Origin: a virus
DNA length: 64,000 bases
IMG/VR virus record: IMGVR_UViG_3300042878_001023
Span: 1 to 64,000 of that record
Strand: one strand, 5' to 3'
The position numbers were made by a program, and so were the translations under genes. Of the stretch, positions 7,645-13,967 are shown piece after piece; position 1 is the first letter of the stretch, and every line of letters begins with the position of its first letter. The notes under the pieces were generated by a model. The model searched no databases. It saw nothing but the letters and a program-made list of their open reading frames with translations, and was not told the origin of the DNA.

Positions 7645-9804
7645 ATGAAAACCAACTATGTAATGGACTATGAGACCTTAAAGAACTGCTTTTTAGCTGT
7701 ATATGAGGATGTTAAGTCTGATAATAAAAAAATATTTGTGTGTCATGAATCCAGAAATGATATCTTTGATTTAATAACATTTTTAGAACACAACATTGCC
7801 TATAATGAATGGCATATAAGCTTTAACGGCTTAGCTTTTGATGCTCAAATAACTCAGCATATTATTAAAAATAAGCAGATGTTACTTGCAAGCAATGGAG
7901 ACAAGATAGCAAGATTTCTTTATTACAAAGCACAAGATGTAATTTCAAGACAGAACAGAGGAGAATTTGCAGAGTTTAAACCTAAGCAAATTAAAATCAA
8001 TCAGATTGATTTGTTTAAACTAAATCACTGGGATAATCCAGCTAAAAGAAGTTCACTAAAGTGGATTCAGTATACAATGGATTGGGCTAACATAGTAGAT
8101 ATGCCAATTCACCACACTAAAGAAATTACTGCACAAGAAGTAGACACTGTTATTAGTTACTGTATTAATGATGTTAAGTCTACTAAAGCTATTTTGATGT
8201 TATCTAAGAGTCAGATTGATCTCCGGAAAAATCTAACTATGGAGTATAACATTGATTTATTCAGTGCTTCTGAGCCTAGAATTTCTAAAGAATTGTTCCT
8301 GCATTTCTTGAGTGAAAAAACTGGATACAAAAAATGGGACCTAAAAGAACTCAGAACTTATAGAAGCCTCATAAAATTTGAAGATATTATTCTTCCTTAC
8401 ACAAAGTTTGAGACCGCAACATTTCAAAATTTACTAAAGAAGTTTAAGGAGATTGAATTAGATCCGATGTATACCAAAGGAGGGTTTAAGTATTCTGTGC
8501 AATATAAGGGTGTGAAAACAGATTTTGGTCTGGGTGGTGTTCATGGAGCTAGAACAGCTGGTGTATATGAATCAGATGATGATATGGTAATCATGTCTTC
8601 AGATGTTGTCAGTTACTATCCAAACTTAGCTATTAGAAATAAATGGGCCCCATATCACCTTCCTAAAGCAGAATTCTGTGATCTGTATGAATGGTTCTTT
8701 AATGAAAGAAAGAAAATAAGCAAGAAGGATCCAAAGAACTATGTATATAAGATTATCCTTAACTCAACTTATGGTTTGAGTAATGATGAGAATAGTTTTC
8801 TATATGATCCTGAATTTACCATGAGGATTACAGTAAATGGTCAGCTAAGTCTAATGATGCTGTATGAGATGATTTGTGAAGAGATTCCAGATGTTACTCC
8901 ACTAATGCAGAATACAGATGGTCTAGAGACAATGATTCCTAGAAAGTATTATGATAAGTATATGGAAATATGTGAGAGATGGCAGAATATAACTAATCTG
9001 CAGCTGGAGCATGATACATATAGTAAAGTAATACTTGGTGATGTAAATAACTATATTGCTGTAACTGAAAGAAAGAAAATAGACAATGAAGTTTATGAGG
9101 AACTCAAGAAAAAGGTCCCTTATGATGTCTATGAAGAAATTAATGGAGAATATTTCTTTAAAGCAACTAAGTCCAAGGGCAGATTTGAGTTTAGTAATCT
9201 AGCATTACACAAAAACAAAAGCTTCTTGATTATTCCAAAGGCTATATTTATGTATTTTGTACATGGAATAAAACCTGAAGATTACTTTCTTACAGAAAAC
9301 AACATATTTGATTACTGTGGTGGTGTAAAAATCAAAGGGAATTGGGAATTTGTAGAACACCTTGTAGAATCAGTTATGAAACCTGAATATGCTGCCTATA
9401 CAATAGAACAACAAAGAGAATACTTGCTTCAAAATGGTTGGGAACAATCTTGGTCAGAGGATAACTGGGTAAGACCTGATCAAGCAAATAAAGATCATGG
9501 ATTACCAACAGACTATGTTTTTAGAAAAACAGCACCTAGAGAAGGTGGAGTATATGTTAAGAATAACCTTCAAGATACTTTGAGGTATTACATCTCTACT
9601 AAAGGTAGTAAGATTATAAAAAGTAACCGTGGAGATAACCGTGAGATCCAGATAGAAGCTGGACGCTGGTTGCAAACAGTTTATGTAAAACATGTAGAAA
9701 AGCCATTTGAAGAATATGGTATTGATCTGAGATATTACTCAGACAAAGTTTATAAAGAGATACATTCTCTTGAGCCAGTAGTAAACCAATTAAAATTATT
9801 TTGA
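7645..9804 (+). CDS. polB: DNA polymerase, family B
   Basis: The replicative DNA polymerase. The 3'-5' proofreading domain is complete: Exo I D8-Y-E10, Exo II N61/D66 in FNGLAFD, Exo III Y172-x3-D176. Polymerase motif A is D320-VVSYYPN, motif B is K369 to G377 (KIILNSTYG) and motif C is QNTDG with D425. At 719 residues it is compact. The first Asp of the usual DTDS in motif C is Asn here, and the sequence reads NTDG. The extreme C-terminus is NQLKLF, a near-perfect beta-clamp-binding motif like the C-terminal one of E. coli Pol II. It lies 41 bases after the tRNA-like structure and one base before the next gene, so the two are probably co-translated. Confidence 0.93.
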   Translation: MKTNYVMDYETLKNCFLAVYEDVKSDNKKIFVCHESRNDIFDLITFLEHNIAYNEWHISFNGLAFDAQITQHIIKNKQMLLASNGDKIARFLYYKAQDVISRQNRGEFAEFKPKQIKINQIDLFKLNHWDNPAKRSSLKWIQYTMDWANIVDMPIHHTKEITAQEVDTVISYCINDVKSTKAILMLSKSQIDLRKNLTMEYNIDLFSASEPRISKELFLHFLSEKTGYKKWDLKELRTYRSLIKFEDIILPYTKFETATFQNLLKKFKEIELDPMYTKGGFKYSVQYKGVKTDFGLGGVHGARTAGVYESDDDMVIMSSDVVSYYPNLAIRNKWAPYHLPKAEFCDLYEWFFNERKKISKKDPKNYVYKIILNSTYGLSNDENSFLYDPEFTMRITVNGQLSLMMLYEMICEEIPDVTPLMQNTDGLETMIPRKYYDKYMEICERWQNITNLQLEHDTYSKVILGDVNNYIAVTERKKIDNEVYEELKKKVPYDVYEEINGEYFFKATKSKGRFEFSNLALHKNKSFLIIPKAIFMYFVHGIKPEDYFLTENNIFDYCGGVKIKGNWEFVEHLVESVMKPEYAAYTIEQQREYLLQNGWEQSWSEDNWVRPDQANKDHGLPTDYVFRKTAPREGGVYVKNNLQDTLRYYISTKGSKIIKSNRGDNREIQIEAGRWLQTVYVKHVEKPFEEYGIDLRYYSDKVYKEIHSLEPVVNQLKLF

Positions 9805-9805
9805 C

Positions 9806-10990
9806 ATGCCAAAAAGAATTAGCGAGTGTAGCAAAGCACATTTAATTAATGTGCCATTACCACAACACGGATCAACTTATACAGTAATCAGCCACCAATT
9901 TGTGATTGATTATGTTCACCAAGCCCTAGCACTTGCAGGGTTTAACATTTTACATGAAGAATATAGATGTACTGCAGACGGTCAGATAGCTCAAGGAATT
10001 CATAAATTAGCTTATAATAGTGATCCTGAACTATCAATGATGTTTGCTTGGACTAATAGCTACAACAAACAAATTAAATTTAAATGTATTGTTGGTGCAT
10101 ATATTGAAACTACTAGCACTGTGATGGTATCCGGTGACATGGGAGTTTGGATTAGAAAGCATATGGGTACTGCAGATACTGAGACTAAAGATACAATTGA
10201 TGAGCAAATTAAAAATGCACATCAGTATTACAATCAGTTGTTGTCCGATAAGAATGAGATGATTGACAAGACTCTGGATCTTAGGAAGAAAGCTCAACTT
10301 TTAGGTATTTTGTTTGCTGAGTATGGTATTTTAACTACTGAGCAAGCTAGTATTGTAAAGAACTTTATTGATAGACCAATGAAGAACTTTACAAATCCTA
10401 ATAGTTTGTGGACTTTTTATAATGCAATCACTATTGCTTTACAACAGTCACATCCTAGAACTTGGATGGAAGACCAAAGAGTATTACACTATTTTATAGA
10501 TAGCATCTACAAATTTCCTAAACAAGTTTTCACAGCTCCTGTAGCTGTTATTGAACCCGTAGAAGATGTAGTAGAAGAAACTGTTACCTCAGAAGCTTCT
10601 GAAAAAATTCCGGATCCTAATCAAATAAGCATCTTTGATGTTATTGCGGAAGTTGAAGAAGAAGAAGTAGCTGTTTGTCCTCCAACAGCTGAAGTTATTG
10701 AAGAACCAGAAGTAGAAAGTGAATTTGCTGTTGAAGATAATGTTGATGAAGTTGTTATCTACACAGATCCTGCAGGAAATACATTTGAAGCTCCGCTGTT
10801 AGAAGATGTAGTAACACACAAGGTATTTGTTAATCCTTCAGAAGAACCAAAAACTGAAAAATTATCACTTGATGATATTTTAATAAGATTACCAAATGAA
10901 GAAAAAGCTAAAGAAGAACCAGATTTTTCATTAGACTTTAGTTCTTCAGATGAAGAAGAAGATTCTGATTTCATACCTGATTTGTTTTAA
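9806..10990 (+). CDS. Acidic-tailed replication-associated protein with clamp motif
   Basis: The first about 245 residues form a conserved-looking alpha/beta domain. Motifs such as LWTFYNAIT and the HP-RTW segment recall DUF932-type phage/plasmid proteins, a weak match. After that comes a long acidic, Pro/Glu/Val-rich linker to a tip ending in DSDFIPDLF, which resembles the SSB C-terminal tip. Within the linker, residues 273-277 read QISIF, a good bacterial beta-clamp-binding pentapeptide. The gene starts one base after the DNA polymerase stop and ends 22 bases before a terminator. A polymerase accessory or single-strand-DNA-binding role is inferred from context and tail features, not shown. 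Confidence 0.78.
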   Translation: MPKRISECSKAHLINVPLPQHGSTYTVISHQFVIDYVHQALALAGFNILHEEYRCTADGQIAQGIHKLAYNSDPELSMMFAWTNSYNKQIKFKCIVGAYIETTSTVMVSGDMGVWIRKHMGTADTETKDTIDEQIKNAHQYYNQLLSDKNEMIDKTLDLRKKAQLLGILFAEYGILTTEQASIVKNFIDRPMKNFTNPNSLWTFYNAITIALQQSHPRTWMEDQRVLHYFIDSIYKFPKQVFTAPVAVIEPVEDVVEETVTSEASEKIPDPNQISIFDVIAEVEEEEVAVCPPTAEVIEEPEVESEFAVEDNVDEVVIYTDPAGNTFEAPLLEDVVTHKVFVNPSEEPKTEKLSLDDILIRLPNEEKAKEEPDFSLDFSSSDEEEDSDFIPDLF

Positions 10991-11012
10991 TAGTTAATTT
11001 TTATTTTTTTTA

Positions 11013-11037
11013 GAGGTAGGAAACTGCCTCTTTTTTT
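11013..11037 (+). terminator. Intrinsic terminator of the polymerase operon
   Basis: GAGGTAG (11013-11019) pairs with CTGCCTC (11024-11030), with one T-G pair, across a GAAA tetraloop and is followed by seven Ts. This is a textbook Rho-independent terminator 22 bases after the acidic-tailed gene. Confidence 0.85.
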
Positions 11038-11048
11038 ATCTTTACAAA

Positions 11049-11180
11049 ATGAAATTTTTAATTATTATACTTATGCTAACTTCATGTGCAACTACCAGTG
11101 AGTATAGCTGGAAGATGAAAAAAACACATAAGGAAAGTAAGAAAATGTTCCGCAAAGTACAAAGATCAAGAAAGTATTGA
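11049..11180 (+). CDS. 43-residue lipoprotein
   Basis: A very short gene whose product starts MKFLIIILMLTSCATTSE: a hydrophobic signal of about 12 residues and a lipobox LTSC, so cleavage before Cys13 and lipidation are expected. The mature part is about 31 residues and strongly basic (many Lys and Arg). It begins 11 bases after the polymerase-operon terminator and ends 8 bases before the next ATG. Possible roles known for phage mini-lipoproteins are outer-membrane spanin for lysis and superinfection exclusion. No partner inner-membrane spanin is evident next to it. The lipobox makes a chance reading frame unlikely. Confidence 0.7.
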   Translation: MKFLIIILMLTSCATTSEYSWKMKKTHKESKKMFRKVQRSRKY

Positions 11181-11188
11181 ATAAAATA

Positions 11189-11590
11189 ATGAGAAAGAAA
11201 ACTATTGAGATTGTTCAATTAATTCAGATACCCTTAATAAATCAAGATTTTATGTTTATTTATGGTGTTAAGGATTATAAAAGATTAAGTACTTATTTTA
11301 TTGGTCAACATGAATTAGCAAAAAGAGTCTATGCAGACTTTGATAAAACTAGTTTATATACAGATGCATATGTTGAATGCTATACAGAAGAAGATGATAG
11401 TTTCTATTTAAGCTTTGTTCTTAAAAAAGTTGAATTAGGAATTATTATACATGAGATAACACATCTTATGCAGCATATCAGAACCCGCTTTTTTCCAAAT
11501 GGAATAGAAAGAGAGTTTGAAGCTTATCTTACTGAATGGATATTTAATGAAATATATAAGATATTAAAAGATAATAAACTAATACAGTAA
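11189..11590 (+). CDS. Small HExxH zinc metallopeptidase-like protein
   Basis: A 133-residue protein with the motif HEITH (H88, E89, H92) on a predicted helix, then a second helix with several Glu residues (EREFEAYLTEW, about residues 111-121) that can supply a third zinc ligand, as in gluzincin-type minimal peptidases. There is no signal peptide, so it would act in the cytoplasm. An in-frame TTG at 11177 would add four residues and overlap the lipoprotein stop. The ATG at 11189 is preferred. Targets are unknown. Phage peptidases of this size could cleave repressors, antitoxins or phage proteins. A catalytically inactive relative cannot be excluded. Confidence 0.75.
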   Translation: MRKKTIEIVQLIQIPLINQDFMFIYGVKDYKRLSTYFIGQHELAKRVYADFDKTSLYTDAYVECYTEEDDSFYLSFVLKKVELGIIIHEITHLMQHIRTRFFPNGIEREFEAYLTEWIFNEIYKILKDNKLIQ

Positions 11591-11592
11591 TC

Positions 11593-11772
11593 ATGGAAGA
11601 ACAACAAATTAAAAACCAAATTGAAGAGTATAAGAAACTCTTAACAGGTGATCTTTTTGCTGATGGTGATATTCAGCAAAAAATTTATGACTTGAAAAAA
11701 CAACTAAACCCAAGAATTGAAGAACATCCGGAAGAAGATGATGATGAGGGTTGTTTAAACTGTGGAAGCTAA
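11593..11772 (+). CDS. 59-residue acidic protein with CxxC ending
   Basis: A short gene two bases after the HExxH gene, ending six bases before the next one. The product starts MEEQQIKNQIEEYKKLLTGD, is helical and charged, becomes very acidic (PEEDDDEG) and ends with a CLNC motif, a possible half zinc site. There is no recognised family. Tight packing between two genes on the same strand supports it as real. Confidence 0.65.
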   Translation: MEEQQIKNQIEEYKKLLTGDLFADGDIQQKIYDLKKQLNPRIEEHPEEDDDEGCLNCGS

Positions 11773-11778
11773 ATTATT

Positions 11779-12333
11779 ATGGAAATAGCAAAAAAACAAG
11801 ACCTAGACATATCACAAGAAGATTCAATTAGAATAGTCAGAATTGTTGTAAAATGTTCTGACTTATTATCTGACTATGATTTATTAGCTGATAAAATAGA
11901 GAAGAAAAATGCAAAGTATGTTAAGCATGAACTTAAAAATATAACTTTAGAATTAGGAGAGTTTGTTGATAAATTTAGTGGAGCTTTTTTAGTTCCTTTT
12001 GTTAAAACAGATGATGAGCTACAAATGGAATTACAAAAGTCATTTAGTGCTTTTTCTAAAAACATAAATGTAAAAAACCCTGAATTAACAGCTTTAATAT
12101 TACTTTACATCAAATGTAAATCTATTTTAGATGATATATTTGAAATGGAACATGCTGATAAATTCTTAGGTTTACTTATAGAAATGTGTAAGCTTTTTTG
12201 TGAGACTGTTGAGAAAAAATATGTCTTTATTAAAGACTTAAAGGATCCTAAATCTGGATATACAGTTGAAATGTTAGCAAATGCTATGACTGAGTTAGGT
12301 AAAAAAATAATGTATGGAGAAAAACCAGAATAA
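11779..12333 (+). CDS. Hypothetical helical protein, 184 residues
   Basis: I do not recognise this all-alpha, soluble protein. It has heptad-like helices through most of its length (residues 1-125) and no enzyme motif, signal peptide or membrane segment. It lies six bases after the small acidic CxxC gene and seven bases before the ThyX start at 12341, in a run of small genes that leads into nucleotide metabolism. Confidence 0.72.
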   Translation: MEIAKKQDLDISQEDSIRIVRIVVKCSDLLSDYDLLADKIEKKNAKYVKHELKNITLELGEFVDKFSGAFLVPFVKTDDELQMELQKSFSAFSKNINVKNPELTALILLYIKCKSILDDIFEMEHADKFLGLLIEMCKLFCETVEKKYVFIKDLKDPKSGYTVEMLANAMTELGKKIMYGEKPE

Positions 12334-12340
12334 CAAAAAT

Positions 12341-12997
12341 ATGAAAGTAGAATTAATTAACTATTTTGGAGATGTTCAAATGGTGGCGGATGTTGCCCGT
12401 GTAAGTTATGATAAATCAGCTATTAATTATACACAAGAACAAAACAACAAACTTATAAAATACTTGTGGAAGCATAATCACACAAGTCCTTTTAGACATT
12501 TATCATTGCAGTTTAGAATCACATGCCCTATCTATGTGGAGCGTCAGTTAGCAAAACACCAGGTAGGAATATCAATTAACAGTATTTCAGGCAGATATGT
12601 GGATTTCTCCGATACCTATACTCTGATTGATGAATGGAGAGAGCAAAGTAAAGATAGTAAACAAGGTAGTGCAGGTTCATTAGATTATGAAGGACAAGAA
12701 GCTTGTAATATTATTGAGCATAATGTGTATCAAACATGTAAGAAAGCTTATGCTGATTTAATTAAGTTGGGTGTTTCTAAAGAACAAGCAAGAACAATAC
12801 TACCTCTTAACTTGAATACAACATTTATTTGGACAGGTAGTTTTCTTGCCTTCATTCATATGTGTATATTGAGACTTAAACCAGATGCTCAGTATGAAAC
12901 AAGAAAAGTTGTTGATGCTATGTTAACTGCTGTAGGAGAGATTCCGGGAAACCCTTATGAACAATTATTAGAAATTATAGATTCAGAATTAATATAA
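12341..12997 (+). CDS. thyX: Flavin-dependent thymidylate synthase ThyX
   Basis: Makes dTMP from dUMP using FAD, NADPH and methylene-tetrahydrofolate, supplying thymidine for an AT-rich genome. The ThyX signature is at residues 72-86 (KHQVGISINSISGRY), preceded by the RQ pair at 68-69. This is the variant with K/HQ in place of RHR and one extra residue, seen in some phage and bacterial ThyX. The HTSPFRH segment (47-53) and the C-terminal RLKPDAQYETR region also match the family. An in-frame ATG at 12314 would overlap the previous gene by 20 bases and add an Asn/Lys-rich leader. The ATG at 12341, giving 218 residues, fits the family length. Five bases separate it from the membrane protein gene. 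Confidence 0.9.
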   Translation: MKVELINYFGDVQMVADVARVSYDKSAINYTQEQNNKLIKYLWKHNHTSPFRHLSLQFRITCPIYVERQLAKHQVGISINSISGRYVDFSDTYTLIDEWREQSKDSKQGSAGSLDYEGQEACNIIEHNVYQTCKKAYADLIKLGVSKEQARTILPLNLNTTFIWTGSFLAFIHMCILRLKPDAQYETRKVVDAMLTAVGEIPGNPYEQLLEIIDSELI

Positions 12998-13002
12998 GCA
13001 AA

Positions 13003-13212
13003 ATGAATTTTTTAAGATATTTGATAATTAATGGTGTTCAAAGATGGGGCTCATTTATGTGGGTGGGAACTCATGTAAGTATGACTCAAACTGATTGGCA
13101 CTGGGTATTAGAAACTATCTTATGCGTTGGCTTAGACATAATTTTGGTTATGGGTTTGTATTTAGAATGGATAGAACATAAAAAAAATAATAATAATGAA
13201 AAAACAAATTGA
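13003..13212 (+). CDS. Small membrane protein, 69 residues
   Basis: A short membrane protein with one clear transmembrane helix, about residues 34-55 (VLETILCVGLDIILVMGLYL), a preceding amphipathic Trp-rich segment, and a Lys/Asn-rich tail that should be cytoplasmic. It overlaps the pyrophosphohydrolase gene by 17 bases. Holin is one possible role given the size and charge, but it sits among nucleotide-metabolism genes rather than next to a lysin, so this is only a guess. Confidence 0.7.
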   Translation: MNFLRYLIINGVQRWGSFMWVGTHVSMTQTDWHWVLETILCVGLDIILVMGLYLEWIEHKKNNNNEKTN

Positions 13213-13591
13213 AGCAGTAAAGTTATTCCATGAAACTTTTAACCAAGAAAATGGAACAGAACCAAGATTAATAGAACATCATGAATGGTTATTAAGACAT
13301 AAGCTTATGGCTGAAGAAAATGATGAGTATTTTGATGCTTGTGATAAAAGTAACTTAGTAGAAGTAGCGGATGCACTAGGTGATAAACTTTATATCTTAT
13401 GTGGTACTATCTTAAAGCATGGTATGCAAGATATCATAGAGAAAGTATTTGATGAAATCCACAGAAGCAACATGAGTAAAGTTGGAGAAGATGGTAAAGC
13501 AATAATGAGAGAAGACGGGAAAATTTTAAAGGGTCCATCATATTTTAAACCAAACTTAAAACAATTTATTGAAAATGCTGACAACAAATAA
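13196..13591 (+). CDS. MazG/PRA-PH-like nucleotide pyrophosphohydrolase
   Basis: An all-alpha NTP pyrophosphohydrolase of the MazG/phosphoribosyl-ATP pyrophosphohydrolase superfamily. The metal-binding pattern is visible as E-ENDEYFDA (about residues 40-47) followed by EVADALGDKLY (about 56-66), that is ExxE then ExxD. The GPSYFKPNL segment near the C-terminus is typical of the phage subfamily. Such enzymes hydrolyse (d)NTPs or nucleotide alarmones to monophosphate. Making dUMP for ThyX, or removing a host signal nucleotide, are both possible. The start overlaps the membrane protein gene and the end overlaps the next small gene by 17 bases. Confidence 0.82.
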   Translation: MKKQIEAVKLFHETFNQENGTEPRLIEHHEWLLRHKLMAEENDEYFDACDKSNLVEVADALGDKLYILCGTILKHGMQDIIEKVFDEIHRSNMSKVGEDGKAIMREDGKILKGPSYFKPNLKQFIENADNK

Positions 13592-13742
13592 AAATAGAAA
13601 CAGAAAAACAGTAATTAAATTAGATCTTATGTGTCCAATTAGTTACAAAAGATTTAAGTTTAGAGAAAATAAAAGAGGTGTTATTAATCATATCAGAAGA
13701 GATAGTAAGATTCTTAACACAATCAATGATGATTTAAATTAA
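13575..13742 (+). CDS. 55-residue basic protein
   Basis: A short gene overlapping the end of the pyrophosphohydrolase gene by 17 bases. The product, starting MLTTNKNRNRKTVIKLDLMC, is strongly basic (many Lys and Arg) with a helical C-terminus, so nucleic-acid binding is possible. No known family. Overlaps of the same length join the two preceding genes, which supports real translation. Confidence 0.6.
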   Translation: MLTTNKNRNRKTVIKLDLMCPISYKRFKFRENKRGVINHIRRDSKILNTINDDLN

Positions 13743-13747
13743 GAATT

Positions 13748-13921
13748 ATGCATCCAGGAGTATTTAAAAAACTTATGATTGAAGCATACCTAGCGGGTGC
13801 TACTGTTATGGATTGTGGTTGTTATGAAAGACCCACTAAGCAAGAAGCTAGAGAATGGTTTACTAATGAATATGGTAAACAAGATTCTAATGAAGAATGT
13901 GACTGTTGTGATGAAGAATAA
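13748..13921 (+). CDS. 57-residue cysteine-rich acidic protein
   Basis: The last gene of the plus-strand block. The product starts MHPGVFKKLMIEAYLAGATV, then has a CGC motif (residues 23-25) and a C-terminal CDCC (51-54) in an acidic tail. The cysteines could bind a metal. It ends four bases before the hairpin of the convergent terminator. The MIEAYLAGA...EAREWF pattern resembles short phage proteins of unknown role. Confidence 0.65.
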   Translation: MHPGVFKKLMIEAYLAGATVMDCGCYERPTKQEAREWFTNEYGKQDSNEECDCCDEE

Positions 13922-13925
13922 ATTA

Positions 13926-13956
13926 GGGAGAGCTTTCGGGCTCTCCCTTTTTTTTT
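13926..13956 (+). terminator. Strong terminator at the convergent gene junction
   Basis: GGGAGAGC (13926-13933) pairs perfectly with GCTCTCCC (13940-13947) around a 6-base loop and is followed by nine Ts. It ends plus-strand transcription and lies between the convergent plus and minus blocks. Read from the minus strand, the same hairpin is followed by TAATTTATT, so it could work weakly in both directions. Confidence 0.9.
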
Positions 13957-13967
13957 CTATTTAATCT

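Noticed and set aside
13003-13212. Calling the small membrane protein a holin
   Set aside because: It has only one clear transmembrane helix, no lysin gene nearby and no dual start pattern. Size alone is not enough.
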